NCBI RefSeq assembly: GCF_012277275.1
Contig: NZ_CP051155.1
Span: 1,054,001-1,118,000, forward strand
DNA: 64,000 nt
Reading direction: 5' to 3'
Origin: Gephyromycinifex aptenodytis
GTDB lineage: Bacteria; Actinomycetota; Actinomycetes; Actinomycetales; Dermatophilaceae
Of the stretch, positions 16,680-26,207 are shown piece by piece. Under the pieces are notes generated by a model that was given only the letters and a program-made list of their open reading frames with translations, was not told where the DNA came from and ran no database searches. The translations under genes were made by a program, and so were the position numbers. How positions within the stretch are numbered: position 1 is the first letter of the stretch; each line of letters begins with the position of its first letter.

Positions 16680-18011
16680 TCATTCGACGACGGTGACCGG
16701 GCGCCCCAGGGCCTGCAACGGGGCGACGATGTTGTCCGCGTCGCCCACGATGACCACGCTCCAGCGCCGGTCTACGTGCTCGAGGTAGGCCTGCGTCAAC
16801 CGTTCCGGGGTGAGGCTGAGGGTCTGCGCCAGCACCTGGGAAGTGTGTTCTGTGCCGAGCCCATCCATGGCCCGGGCCGCCGCCTCTGCGGCCACGGCGT
16901 CGGCGGTGGCGTACCGTCCGGGCGCGGTGAGGGCGAGATAGTCGATGCCCGCAGTTGTCTCGTCAGCGGTGAAGCCCTGCCCGGCGCCGTCCAGGATTCC
17001 GAGTGCAAGCTCCAGCGACTCCGCGGTCACCTCGGTGCGCACCGAACCGGAGGTGAGGAACAGACCACTGCCGGAACGCGGTCTGGCCACGGTCCGCATT
17101 CCGTAGGTGTAGCCCTTGTCCTCGCGCAGCACCGCGTCCAGCCGCGCATTCGGTGAGCCGCCCAACAGGTAGGCGATCACCGGGAACGGCGCCCAGCCGC
17201 CTGCGACGCGACGATCAGGCCCGGCGCAACCGAGGTGGATCTCGCTCTGGACGCTGCCCGGACGGTCGACGACGACGATCCGCTCAGCGTCCTCAGCGCG
17301 CACCATCGGCTCGGGAGTGCCGGCGTGTCCGGGACCGCTCCATCCAGCGAAGGCGTCCTCGACAAGTTCCTGCACGTCAGCCGCGCGCAGGTCCCCGGCG
17401 ATGACGATGCTCGACCCGTGGGGGCCCAACAGTGCGTGATGAGCCCGCACGTCCTGGGCACTGATCTGCGCGACGCTGTCGCGGGAACCGGCGGTCGGGC
17501 GCGCGGCGCGGGTGCTGGGGGCGTAATAGGTGGCGGCGAACTCGCGCACCGCCCGAGCCCCCGGGTTGGCGTCTTCCTGATCGATCTCCGCCAGCCGGGC
17601 GCGGATCTGCCGGCGAACCTCGGTTTCCCCGAAACGCGGCCGCGTCAACACCTCCACGAGCAGGGCCAGGGCCTCCTTGAGGCGCCTGGCGGGCACGTCG
17701 AGGTCCAACGCGAACCCTCGCTCCCCCACCCCGGCGTGCATCGCCATGCCGGTGCGTTCGAGAAGCTCGACCATCTCTTCGGCGTCGTGTTCGCCCGCGC
17801 CTTCGTCCATCGCGCGAGCCATGATGGAGCCCACACCTTCGATGGCCCGTGGCTCCGCCTCCAGCGGCAGCGGAGTCACCACCTGCACCGAAGCCACGTA
17901 TTGCCCCGGGATGTCGTAGGTCAGCAGCTCGGCGCCGCAGGACAGCAGGGTCTGTGTCCCGGCGGGGAATGTCCACGGTTGCGGACGCGCAATGCTCGGA
18001 CGGGTGCTCAT
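16680..18011 (-). CDS. M16 family peptidase-like protein (probably non-catalytic partner)
   Basis: 443 aa from the ATG at 18011, overlapping the upstream M16 gene by ATGA. It has the pitrilysin/insulinase fold pattern, for example SEIHLGCAGPDRR and YLLGGSPNARLDAVLREDKG-like segments of the C-terminal half. The N-terminal HxxEH zinc motif is missing: the corresponding stretch reads ARAMDEGAGEHD. M16 pairs of this type commonly work as one active and one inactive subunit. The adjacent gene carries the active motif, so this is inferred to be the partner. The substrate is unknown. Confidence 0.88.
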   Translation of the reverse strand: MSTRPSIARPQPWTFPAGTQTLLSCGAELLTYDIPGQYVASVQVVTPLPLEAEPRAIEGVGSIMARAMDEGAGEHDAEEMVELLERTGMAMHAGVGERGFALDLDVPARRLKEALALLVEVLTRPRFGETEVRRQIRARLAEIDQEDANPGARAVREFAATYYAPSTRAARPTAGSRDSVAQISAQDVRAHHALLGPHGSSIVIAGDLRAADVQELVEDAFAGWSGPGHAGTPEPMVRAEDAERIVVVDRPGSVQSEIHLGCAGPDRRVAGGWAPFPVIAYLLGGSPNARLDAVLREDKGYTYGMRTVARPRSGSGLFLTSGSVRTEVTAESLELALGILDGAGQGFTADETTAGIDYLALTAPGRYATADAVAAEAAARAMDGLGTEHTSQVLAQTLSLTPERLTQAYLEHVDRRWSVVIVGDADNIVAPLQALGRPVTVVE

Positions 18012-19279
18012 GCGGAGGCTCCTGCGTAGGCGATGACAGCTCGGCTTTCGGGGCGCAGCCACCGCTGCGCGGCGTCCTGCAGGTCGCGGGCACTCAGGTC
18101 GGCCAACCGATCCAGTTGCGTGTTGATGCCGTGCGGGTCGCGGTACAGCATCGTCAACCGCGAGATCTGATCGGCACGGTGCTCGATGTCGGCGAGGTTG
18201 GAGAGCCAGTCACGTTCGTTCTGCGCGCAGGCAGCTTCCATTTCCACCGGACTCGGCCCTTCCTCGGCGAAGAGGGCCAGCTCGCGGGTCAGCGCCTCTT
18301 CGAGCTCCGCCAGCGAAACCCCCTCGGCGGGCTGAGCAGCCACGAACCCCAACGACACTCCGTCCGCTAGGCCGAGCGCCGCAGCCGAGGCGAAGGTGGC
18401 GATCTCGCTGCCGCGTACCAGTTGCTTCTCCAGGCGGGAGATGGCGATCGCCCCGATGACGTCCAACGCCAGCGCGCAGGCATCGAAATCGCGGGTGTGG
18501 TCTTGCGGCAGCCGGAACCCCAGGTAGAGACGGGGTGCGGGCACGTCCTGCTCGACCTGCACCCGAACCGGCTCACTCAACGGCTCCAGCGGGGCGCTGG
18601 GGGTCACCGGGCGGGTGGGCGCTGCGGGCAGTTCGCCGAAGTAGCGCTCGGCCGCCGCGATCCCCTCTTGCGGGCTGAGGTCCCCGCACAGGGTGAGCAC
18701 CGTGTTGCCGGGGTGATAGTGCGTGCGGAAGAAGGCGTGGACGTCCTCGACGGTGGCTGCGTCCAGGTCTTCCATCGAGCCGATCGTGGGGTGGTGGTAG
18801 GGGTGGCCCACCGGGAAGACGTTGGCGTACAGGTGGTGCAGCGCCTCACCGTACGGCTGGTTGTCGTAACGCTGGCGCTTTTCTTCCTTGACGACATCAC
18901 GCTGGTTGTCGAGGTTCTCCTGGGTGAGCGCGTCCAGCAGGTAACCGTGCCGGTCGGCTTCCATCCACAACGCCAGGTCGAGGGCGTTGGAGGGCAGCGT
19001 CTCGAAGTAGTTGGTCCGGTCGAACCAGGTGGTGGCGTTCAACCGGGCGCCAACGGCCATCAGCGCCGAGAAATGCTCACCGCTGGCGACGTTGCGTGAG
19101 CCCTGGAACATGAGGTGCTCGAACAGGTGCGCGAACCCGGTCCGCCCGGGTTGTTCGTGCCGGGAGCCGACACCGACCCATAGGTTGACAGCGACGACGG
19201 GGGCGCAGCGGTCTTCGCTGATGACGACGCGCAAGCCGTTAGGCAGGCTGGCCTCGTGGATAGGGTAAGCAAGCGGCAT
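18008..19279 (-). CDS. M16 family zinc metallopeptidase (active subunit)
   Basis: 423 aa. The inverted zinc motif HxxEH is intact in GFAHLFEHLMFQGS (near residue 50), with the third ligand Glu expected in the following EADRHGYLLDALTQENLDNQ stretch. It starts at ATG 19279 (MPLAYPIHEASLPNGLRVV). It precedes and overlaps the second M16 gene, so the two form an operon and probably a heterodimer. No signal peptide is visible, suggesting a cytosolic processing or peptide-degrading role. Confidence 0.92.
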   Translation of the reverse strand: MPLAYPIHEASLPNGLRVVISEDRCAPVVAVNLWVGVGSRHEQPGRTGFAHLFEHLMFQGSRNVASGEHFSALMAVGARLNATTWFDRTNYFETLPSNALDLALWMEADRHGYLLDALTQENLDNQRDVVKEEKRQRYDNQPYGEALHHLYANVFPVGHPYHHPTIGSMEDLDAATVEDVHAFFRTHYHPGNTVLTLCGDLSPQEGIAAAERYFGELPAAPTRPVTPSAPLEPLSEPVRVQVEQDVPAPRLYLGFRLPQDHTRDFDACALALDVIGAIAISRLEKQLVRGSEIATFASAAALGLADGVSLGFVAAQPAEGVSLAELEEALTRELALFAEEGPSPVEMEAACAQNERDWLSNLADIEHRADQISRLTMLYRDPHGINTQLDRLADLSARDLQDAAQRWLRPESRAVIAYAGASA

Positions 19280-19499
19280 CCCCCCAGCCTACGGGGCGCT
19301 CTGCCGCGCCGAGCGTTGCTACCGGTGACCCGCCGGGACGCTGCGATTACCGGGGGGCCGACAAACCCCCAAACGCCGAGACCTCCCCGCATACCACCCC
19401 TACTCCGCTCCACGCGGCGCGGCTCGTTCGGGTTCCGCGCCTTGCGGTTGGCGGCGCTGTGGTTGGGGTGCGGCCGACCGGGCACGCCGCGAAGCCAGA

Positions 19500-19531
19500 C
19501 AGGGCCGGTCCGCAACAGCAGACCGGCCCTG
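19500..19531 (-). terminator. Terminator hairpin after the MBL hydrolase gene
   Basis: An 11-bp perfect stem, CAGGGCCGGTC (19500-19510) and GACCGGCCCTG (19521-19531), with a 10-nt loop, lies 21 bp beyond the stop at 19553. There is no clear T tract, as is common in high-GC actinobacteria. Confidence 0.65.
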
Positions 19532-19552
19532 GCGGTTGAGCGAGGGCATTGC

Positions 19553-20215
19553 TCAGTGGCCGCGGTCGATCCACTCCTGACGGTGCGGGGCCTCAGCACC
19601 GATCGTCGTGGCGTCCCCGTGGCCGGTGAGCACGAGGGTCTCACTGGGCAGGGTGAGCAGCTCGGTCGAGATCGAGTCGATGATCGTCGGGAAGTCGCTG
19701 AAGGAACGCCCCGTCGCGCCCGGCCCGCCGTTGAACAGGGTGTCGCCGCTGAACAGCACCCCCAGTTCCGGCACGTGCAGGCAGCAGCCGCCGGGCGAGT
19801 GGCCCGGGGTGTGCAGGACACGCACTTCCAGGCCGGCCACACTCAGCGTCTGCCCTGCCTGGAGTTCACCTTCGGGTGCCTGCTGGGCGAACTCCTCATC
19901 CCACAGCATGCGGTCGGCGCTGTTCAGCAGGCGCGGAGCTCCGGTGGCCTCGCGCAGTGCGCCTGAGGCGTTGATGTGGTCGTTGTGGCCGTGGGTGAGC
20001 ACGATCGCGACAACCTCGCGGCCGTCGATCGCCTCGATGATCGGGGCGGCGTCGTGGGCGGCGTCGATGACGAGGCACTGCTGGCCGTCGCCGAGGATCC
20101 AGATGTTGTTCTCGACCTCCCAGGAGCCCCCGTCCAGCGCAAACGTGCCTGCGGTGACGACCTTCTCGACGCGGACACCATCACGGGTCCCCGGCGTGGT
20201 CACGACCTCGCTCAC
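19553..20215 (-). CDS. MBL-fold metallo-hydrolase, mycothiol/formaldehyde pathway partner
   Basis: 220 aa. The metallo-beta-lactamase motifs are complete: THGHNDH near residue 75, HTPGHSPG near 135, FSGDTLF near 155 and TGHGDAT near 198. The start overlaps the mscR stop by four bases, so it is cotranscribed with S-(hydroxymethyl)mycothiol dehydrogenase. Thiolester-hydrolysing MBL enzymes of the glyoxalase II type are the likely class. Hydrolysis of S-formylmycothiol or a related thiolester is inferred from context only. Confidence 0.85.
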   Translation of the reverse strand: MSEVVTTPGTRDGVRVEKVVTAGTFALDGGSWEVENNIWILGDGQQCLVIDAAHDAAPIIEAIDGREVVAIVLTHGHNDHINASGALREATGAPRLLNSADRMLWDEEFAQQAPEGELQAGQTLSVAGLEVRVLHTPGHSPGGCCLHVPELGVLFSGDTLFNGGPGATGRSFSDFPTIIDSISTELLTLPSETLVLTGHGDATTIGAEAPHRQEWIDRGH

Positions 20216-21294
20216 AGGATCACCACCGAACGCAGAACTTCACCAGCGTGCATTTTCTCGAACGCCTCCTCGATGTCGTCGATGCCGATGCGTTCGCTGA
20301 CGAACGCATCGAGGTCGAGCTTCCCTTGCCGGTAGAACTCGGTGAGCATCGGGAAGTCCCGGCTGGGCAGACAGTCGCCGTACCAGCTGCTCTTCAGCGC
20401 TCCGCCGTGACCGAAGATGTCGATCAGCGGCAGCGTCACCTCAAGCTCGGGGGTGGGCACCCCGACGAGCACGACGCGCCCGGCCAGATCGCGGGAGTAG
20501 AACGCCTGCTTGTACGTCTCGGGACGCCCGATGGCCTCGATGACGACGTCGGCCCCGAAGCCTGCGGTCAGTTCGCGGATCGCCTCGACCGGGTCGGTCT
20601 CGGAGGCATTCACGACGTGAGTGGCGCCGAACTGCTTGGCCCACTCCAGCTTTCGAGGATCCACATCGACGGCGATGATCGTGGTCGCCCCGGCGATGTT
20701 CGCGCCGACGATGGCGGCGTCTCCGACGCCGCCGCAACCGAACACGGCCACCGACTCGCCACGGGCGATTGCGCCGGTGTTGACCGCGGCACCGAAACCG
20801 GCCATGACCCCGCACCCGAGCAGGCCGGCAGCGGCCGGGTCGGCCTTGGCCACCTTGGTGCACTGGCCTGCCGCCACCAGGGTCTTCTCCGCGAACGCGC
20901 CGATCCCCAGGGCGGGGGTCAGTTCGGTGCCATCGCTCAGGGTCATCTTCTGGGTGGCGTTGTGGGTGTCGAAGCAGTACTGGGGTTGCCCCTTCTTACA
21001 GGCCCGACACTCGCCGCAGACGGCGCGCCAGTTCAGGACGACGAAGTCACCCGGTTCCACCTCGGTGACACCTTCGCCGACTGATTCGACGACACCGGCG
21101 GCTTCGTGTCCCAACAGGAACGGGTAGTCGTCGTTGATGCCGCCTTCGCGGTAGTGCAAGTCGGTGTGGCACACGCCGCACGCTTGAATCGCGACGACGG
21201 CCTCCCCCGGTCCGGGATCGGGGATGTGAATATCGACAACCTCGACCGGGGCCTTCTTACTGCGGGAGATGACTCCCTTGACGGTGCTTGGCAT
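20212..21294 (-). CDS. mscR: S-(hydroxymethyl)mycothiol dehydrogenase
   Basis: 360 aa zinc-dependent medium-chain alcohol dehydrogenase. Catalytic zinc ligands lie in [10 protein letters not shown] and GHEAAG. The structural zinc loop is [15 protein letters not shown]. The NAD-binding Rossmann loop is [11 protein letters not shown] near residue 190. The opening [20 protein letters not shown] is characteristic of the mycothiol-dependent formaldehyde dehydrogenase (MscR/AdhE2). It oxidises the formaldehyde-mycothiol adduct, which also marks the host as a mycothiol-making actinobacterium. AGGAGACGTC lies just upstream of the ATG. Confidence 0.93.
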   Translation of the reverse strand: MPSTVKGVISRSKKAPVEVVDIHIPDPGPGEAVVAIQACGVCHTDLHYREGGINDDYPFLLGHEAAGVVESVGEGVTEVEPGDFVVLNWRAVCGECRACKKGQPQYCFDTHNATQKMTLSDGTELTPALGIGAFAEKTLVAAGQCTKVAKADPAAAGLLGCGVMAGFGAAVNTGAIARGESVAVFGCGGVGDAAIVGANIAGATTIIAVDVDPRKLEWAKQFGATHVVNASETDPVEAIRELTAGFGADVVIEAIGRPETYKQAFYSRDLAGRVVLVGVPTPELEVTLPLIDIFGHGGALKSSWYGDCLPSRDFPMLTEFYRQGKLDLDAFVSERIGIDDIEEAFEKMHAGEVLRSVVIL

Positions 21295-21350
21295 GACGTC
21301 TCCTAGGGGCAGATCTGCTGTACCGACCGTAGACCTCGCCCAGCAACGAC

Positions 21351-21382
21351 AGAAGACCCGGACTGGTGAGTCCGGGCCTTCT
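21351..21382. terminator. Hairpin upstream of mscR
   Basis: Arms AGAAGACCCGGACT and AGTCCGGGCCTTCT around GGTG, with one mismatch, end in a short pyrimidine run. It lies between the divergent mscR and the restriction island. It may be an orphan terminator left from a gene that used to end here. Nothing else is recognised between 21295 and 21512. Confidence 0.45.
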
Positions 21383-21512
21383 GTTCCGCCTGACGCGGTC
21401 CAGTAGCCCGTGCCTCATACAGTGACAACACCCCTGTCGCGCTCCGGCCGGCTGCCGCTCGCCTCAATGATCGCCGGCAGTCTGGGCGACGCCGTACACG
21501 GCCTGTGACCTT

Positions 21513-21641
21513 GTACGGATCGCTGACCTATACGAGCGGGGAGAGAGGACGCGCTCCGTGGCGGGCGTGGTCGGGGTCTCGAGGGCCACGGCCCTCAAGC
21601 CGGCCAACGTCGAGGGGAGCCCCGTCGGCGCCCACTACTGA
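21513..21641 (+). pseudogene. Remnant of a serine recombinase C-terminal helix-turn-helix
   Basis: The frame encodes RIADLYERGERTRSVAGVVG and then VSRATALKPANVEG before a stop. This resembles the C-terminal DNA-binding part of resolvase/invertase proteins (usually I..LY..G.....IA...GVSRAT). No start codon or catalytic domain precedes it; upstream the frame meets a stop in TGACC. It sits about 170 bp before hsdM and is probably a scar of the event that brought the island. The match is by eye and short. Confidence 0.5.
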
Positions 21642-21808
21642 CCCGCTCCGGGATGGCCCGGACATGCGTTCAGGGATTCGGCCGCTCCGTCTGCTGCTCT
21701 GCCATACTGAATCTAGGCTTTGCTCATGATTTTCTTACGCATGCTCGTAAGTGGGTCAGAATGCATTGGAATATGCGCAAAATGACACAACACCTAGGAA
21801 GACCAACA

Positions 21809-24241
21809 GTGGCTCTCAAGAAGTCCGATCTTTACGCATCTCTTTGGGCAAGTTGCGACCAGCTTCGTGGCGGCATGGATGCCTCGCAGTACAAGGATTA
21901 CATTCTGACCTTGCTATTTGTGAAGTACGTGTCCGACAAGGCAAAGACTGACCGTAACTCCTTGATCGACGTGCCGGGGGGCGGATCCTTCGATGACATG
22001 CTAGCCGCGAAGGGCGACAAGGAGATCGGCGACCGCTTCAACAAGATTATCGCCAAGCTTGCTGAGGCCAATGGCCTGCGCAACGTCATTGACCAGGCTG
22101 ACTTCAACGACGAAGAGAAGCTCGGCAAGGGCAAGGAGATGCAGGACCGCCTCTCCAAGCTCGTGACCATCTTCAACGACCTTGACTTCCGCGGCTCCCG
22201 CGCCGAGGGCGATGACCTGCTTGGCGACGCCTACGAGTATCTGATGCGGCACTTCGCCACCGAGTCGGGTAAGAGCAAGGGGCAGTTCTACACGCCTGCT
22301 GAGGTCTCTCGCATTCTCGCCAAGGTGGTCGGCATCAACGGTGAAACTCGCCAGGACGAGACTGTCTACGACCCGGCCTGTGGATCGGGTTCGTTGCTGC
22401 TTAAGGCTGCCGCCGAGGCACCGCGCGGCATGACGATCTACGGCCAGGAGAAGGACAACGCCACCTGGGCGCTGTCGAAGATGAACATGATCTTGCACGG
22501 CAACGAGATCGCCGAGATCGCTAAGGGCGACACGATCACTGGTCCGCATTTCGTCAGCGGCACTCGACTCAGGACCTTCGACTACGTGGTGATGAACCCG
22601 CCGTTCTCCGTGAAATCCTGGAGCAACGGGCTGGAGAACGACTTCGATCGTTTCGAATATGGTCGACCGCCGGAGAAGAACGGCGACTATGCCTTCTTGC
22701 TCCACGCCCTCACTTCACTCAAGAGCACCGGCAAGGCCGCGATCATCCTGCCGCACGGTGTGTTGTTTCGGGGGAACGCCGAAGGCACCATCCGCAGGCG
22801 ACTTCTGAAGCAGGGTTTCATCAAGGGCATCATCGGCCTGCCCGCCAACCTGTTCTACGGCACCGGCATCCCAGCCTGCATCGTGATCCTGGACAAGGAG
22901 AACGCCCAAGCCCGCACTGGCGTCTTCATGATTGACGCCTCCAAAGGCTTCGTGAAGGACGGCAACAAGAACCGTCTGCGCAGCCAGGATCTCCACAAGA
23001 TCGTCGACACCTTCAACAAGCAGCGCGAGATCGAGCGTTACTCGCGCATGGTTCCCATGAGTGAGATCGCCGACCCGAAGAACGACTACAACCTCAACAT
23101 CCCGCGATACATCGACTCTTCCGAACCCGAAGACCTCCAAGACCTGTCTGCCCACCTCCACGGCGGCATCCCCAATCGTGACCTCGACGCCCTCCAGCAC
23201 TACTGGGACGCCTTCCCCGAACTTCGGGAGCAGATCTTCACGCCGAACCGCCCCGGCTACAGCGACCTGACTATCGATGTCAGCGCCGTACAGCAGGCCA
23301 TCCTCGACGCCCCCGGCTTCCACAAACTCCGCGACCAGGCCGCCGGAATCGTCGAAGGCTGGTTCGCCACGCACCGCGACACCCTCGCGAGCATTACTGA
23401 TGACACAACGCCCAACGAACTCATCGCCACGATCAGCGACGACCTGCTAGCGCGCTTCAAGCCGGTGCCACTAATAGATGAATACGGCGTCTACGAGCAG
23501 CTCATGACCTACTGGCATGAGGTGATGCACGACGACGTCTACCTGATCATGGCGGACGGCTGGGCGAAGGCCGCCAAGCCGCGAAAAACCATCGAGGACA
23601 AGGAGCGCAAGCTGTCCGAAACCCCCGACCTGGTTGCCGGCTCGGGCCGAAACGCTACCAGGTACAAGATGGACCTCATTCCGCCGGCGCTCATCGTGGC
23701 GCGCTACTTCGCTGACGAACAGGCCAGGGTCGACGAGCTGATGGCAGCCGCCGATGAAGCCACCCGCGCCCTCGAGGAATACGTCGAGGAGCACGCCGTC
23801 GAAGACGGACTCCTCGCCGACGCCATGGACGATGACAAGATCTCGAAGGCGCTCGTGTCCGCGCGACTGAAAGCGATCAAGACCAGCGGCGATCCCGACG
23901 AGACGAAGGCGCTACAGCACGCCACCAAGCTGTACAACGCCGAAGCCGCCGCCAAGAAGGCCGTCAAGGACGCACAAAGCGAACTCGACCTCGCCACGCT
24001 CAAGAAGTACGGCGACCTGACCGAGGATGACACCAAGATGCTCGTGCTCGACGACAAGTGGCAGGCGACAGTTGTGCGCCGCGTCACCGGCGAAATCGAA
24101 GCCCTCACACTCGACCTAGTCACGCGTATCCAACAACTGGGCGAGAGATATGCCGAGACAGTTCGCAACCTCGACGCCGAGCTCGGTCGGCTCGAAGCCA
24201 AGGTCGCGGGGCACCTCGCTGCGATGGGGGTCATGCGATGA
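21809..24241 (+). CDS. hsdM: Type I restriction-modification DNA methyltransferase subunit HsdM
   Basis: 810 aa from GTG 21809, chosen because AGGAAG lies 7 bp upstream and the protein then opens with the family start ALKKSDLYASLWASCDQLRG. Longer in-frame starts exist but have no ribosome site. It is an N6-adenine methyltransferase: the SAM motif is DPACGSGS (about 188-195) and the catalytic motif NPPF (about 263-266). The part after residue 500 is a long extension rich in charged helices, making it larger than the common 500-aa HsdM. It overlaps hsdS by ATGA. Confidence 0.95.
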   Translation: MALKKSDLYASLWASCDQLRGGMDASQYKDYILTLLFVKYVSDKAKTDRNSLIDVPGGGSFDDMLAAKGDKEIGDRFNKIIAKLAEANGLRNVIDQADFNDEEKLGKGKEMQDRLSKLVTIFNDLDFRGSRAEGDDLLGDAYEYLMRHFATESGKSKGQFYTPAEVSRILAKVVGINGETRQDETVYDPACGSGSLLLKAAAEAPRGMTIYGQEKDNATWALSKMNMILHGNEIAEIAKGDTITGPHFVSGTRLRTFDYVVMNPPFSVKSWSNGLENDFDRFEYGRPPEKNGDYAFLLHALTSLKSTGKAAIILPHGVLFRGNAEGTIRRRLLKQGFIKGIIGLPANLFYGTGIPACIVILDKENAQARTGVFMIDASKGFVKDGNKNRLRSQDLHKIVDTFNKQREIERYSRMVPMSEIADPKNDYNLNIPRYIDSSEPEDLQDLSAHLHGGIPNRDLDALQHYWDAFPELREQIFTPNRPGYSDLTIDVSAVQQAILDAPGFHKLRDQAAGIVEGWFATHRDTLASITDDTTPNELIATISDDLLARFKPVPLIDEYGVYEQLMTYWHEVMHDDVYLIMADGWAKAAKPRKTIEDKERKLSETPDLVAGSGRNATRYKMDLIPPALIVARYFADEQARVDELMAAADEATRALEEYVEEHAVEDGLLADAMDDDKISKALVSARLKAIKTSGDPDETKALQHATKLYNAEAAAKKAVKDAQSELDLATLKKYGDLTEDDTKMLVLDDKWQATVVRRVTGEIEALTLDLVTRIQQLGERYAETVRNLDAELGRLEAKVAGHLAAMGVMR

Positions 24242-25479
24242 CGGCAATCGCGGGTTGGGATTCAACCTCAGTGGCCGACGAGTTCCACGTTCAGCTTGGG
24301 AAGCGCCTTGATGCGGCTGTGAAGCGGGGAAAAATCAAAGCGTGTATTAACAATCGGAGCGTGCGCTGGGGGCACATTCTGATTGAAGAATCTGTCTGGG
24401 AACCGCTTACTGATCAAGACATCCGGGGCCTACGCCTCATTGCTGGGGATGTGCTTATGTGCGAAGGAGGTGAAATTGGCCGTGCAGCCGTGTGGAACAA
24501 TCAGCTACCCGAGGCGTATTTTCTGAACACGTTGCACCGCCTTCGCTCCAAAGGCGGGTATGACCCATACTTGCTTACTTCATTTTTCGAGCGGATAGCA
24601 GTCACGGGGGGACTTGCTGCGGTCGTCGGTAAGGCCACACTGGCACATCTTACGAAAGAGAATCTCCTCAACGTCCGGCTCCCCCTACCACCTACCGATG
24701 AGCAGTTACGCATCGTCGCCGCACTTAGGAGCGTGGGTGACCTGATTGCCACCCTCGAACGCCTCATCGCCAAGAAGCAGGCGATTAAGCAGGGCATGAT
24801 GCAGCAACTCCTCACCGGCCGCACCCGCCTGCCAGGGTTCGCCGACGAGTGGACGGACATTCGACTGGGCGATCACGTGAGCTACGTGAAGACCGTAGCT
24901 CTCTCGCGAGATCAACTTGACGCGAAGTCGCCACTGAGGTATCTCCACTATGGCGACATTCATACTCGGTCCTCCGTACTGCTTGACACAGCAACGGAAG
25001 AGATGCCCCGTGCAAGCGCTCTACTTGCGGGGCGCGCAGGTCGGTTACGTCGCGGTGATCTCATATTTGCAGACGCCTCGGAAGATCCAGCGGGAGTCGG
25101 CAAATCGGTCGAAATCGTGAATGTACCTAGTGGCGGCGCCGTTCCAGGTCTTCACACAATCGCCGCCCGCTTCGATAAGTCGATACTCTCTGACGGGTTT
25201 AAGGCATATCTGCAGTTCATTCCATCGTTCCGTGATCAGCTGCTGCGCCTAGCAGCTGGAACGAAGGTTCTAGCAACCACACGCTCGTACATTTCGAGCA
25301 TCACTTTGACACTCCCTGATATTGCTGAGCAGAAGGCAATCGCCGAGGTGCTGCATGACTCCGAGCGGGAGATCGACTCCCTCCGAGTCCGGCTCTCCAA
25401 AGCTCGCGAAATGAAGATCGGCATGATGCAACAACTCCTGACTGGCCGCACTCGGCTACCTGTGGAAGCGACGTCATGA
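24238..25479 (+). CDS. hsdS: Type I restriction-modification specificity subunit HsdS
   Basis: 413 aa with two target-recognition domains, each followed by a conserved helix. The helices end in almost the same peptide, GMMQQLLTGRTRLP, near residues 186 and 396. HsdS reads the bipartite DNA target for HsdM and HsdR. The target cannot be predicted here. Base composition in the first recognition domain is lower in GC than in its neighbours (for example GTGTATTAACAATC), as expected for exchangeable recognition modules. ATGA overlaps mark both ends. Confidence 0.94.
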   Translation: MTAIAGWDSTSVADEFHVQLGKRLDAAVKRGKIKACINNRSVRWGHILIEESVWEPLTDQDIRGLRLIAGDVLMCEGGEIGRAAVWNNQLPEAYFLNTLHRLRSKGGYDPYLLTSFFERIAVTGGLAAVVGKATLAHLTKENLLNVRLPLPPTDEQLRIVAALRSVGDLIATLERLIAKKQAIKQGMMQQLLTGRTRLPGFADEWTDIRLGDHVSYVKTVALSRDQLDAKSPLRYLHYGDIHTRSSVLLDTATEEMPRASALLAGRAGRLRRGDLIFADASEDPAGVGKSVEIVNVPSGGAVPGLHTIAARFDKSILSDGFKAYLQFIPSFRDQLLRLAAGTKVLATTRSYISSITLTLPDIAEQKAIAEVLHDSEREIDSLRVRLSKAREMKIGMMQQLLTGRTRLPVEATS

Positions 25480-26207
25480 ATACTGAGTGGGCCATTGCTG
25501 AATTGGACAAGTTCATCACTATGACGGTGATGACGAACAACAGTCGGAGCGGTCCTGGGTACGTCTCGATTACTCACACTTCTAGTACTGCTTTCTCGGA
25601 CGTGGATGTGACCAAGCAAGCGCATGTTGTTGAAAAGATCTTCGGCCAGGTGATCCCCCATTGGCGAACTGACATCGACCTGTCTAAGACTAATCGCTGG
25701 ACCCGCCACCGTGAGGCCGCGGTCCGCGCCCGAGAGGAACTGCTCCGCGCCGAGGAGGTCCGAGAGAACCTTGGCGAGAACGCCCCTGCGCTGTCCGCGG
25801 CCGAGCTCCATCCATGGATCTGGGGCGGCGCACAGTCGCTCTGGCAGTCCGGCCATTACCGCGAAGCCGTCGGCGGCGCAATCCGAAAGCTCAACGCCGA
25901 GGCCCAGAACAAGGTAGGCCGTCGCGACGTGAGCGAGGCCGACTTGTTCAGGCAGGCATTCTCGATGGACGAGCCGAAGGTCGGCAAGTCGCGCCTTCGT
26001 CGAATGAAAAACGACGGTGGCGACACCTACAAGTCGGTGCAACGCGGCGCAATGACACTGGCTGAGGGTGTATTTGCAGGTATCCGCAACCCACTCAGTC
26101 ACGAGGTGGATCAGGAGCTTTCTGAACAGGAAGCGCTGGAGTACCTCGCAGCCCTCAGCGTCCTGGCTCGCTGGGTCGATCAATCAGATGTGGAGGCCGT
26201 CTCTTGA
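25476..26207 (+). CDS. TIGR02391/Hypoth_ymh family protein in the R-M operon
   Basis: 243 aa. The C-terminal half has the pattern of this family: LHPWIWGGAQSLWQSGHYRE, then LFRQAFSM, then VFAGIRNPLSHE. The biochemical function is unknown. Members often occur next to restriction systems, phage genes and plasmids. Start and stop overlap hsdS (ATGA) and the GIY-YIG gene (TTGA), so it is made together with the restriction subunits. The RN..(S/A)H motif resembles that of some HEPN-like proteins, but an RNase role is only a possibility. Confidence 0.75.
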   Translation: MNTEWAIAELDKFITMTVMTNNSRSGPGYVSITHTSSTAFSDVDVTKQAHVVEKIFGQVIPHWRTDIDLSKTNRWTRHREAAVRAREELLRAEEVRENLGENAPALSAAELHPWIWGGAQSLWQSGHYREAVGGAIRKLNAEAQNKVGRRDVSEADLFRQAFSMDEPKVGKSRLRRMKNDGGDTYKSVQRGAMTLAEGVFAGIRNPLSHEVDQELSEQEALEYLAALSVLARWVDQSDVEAVS

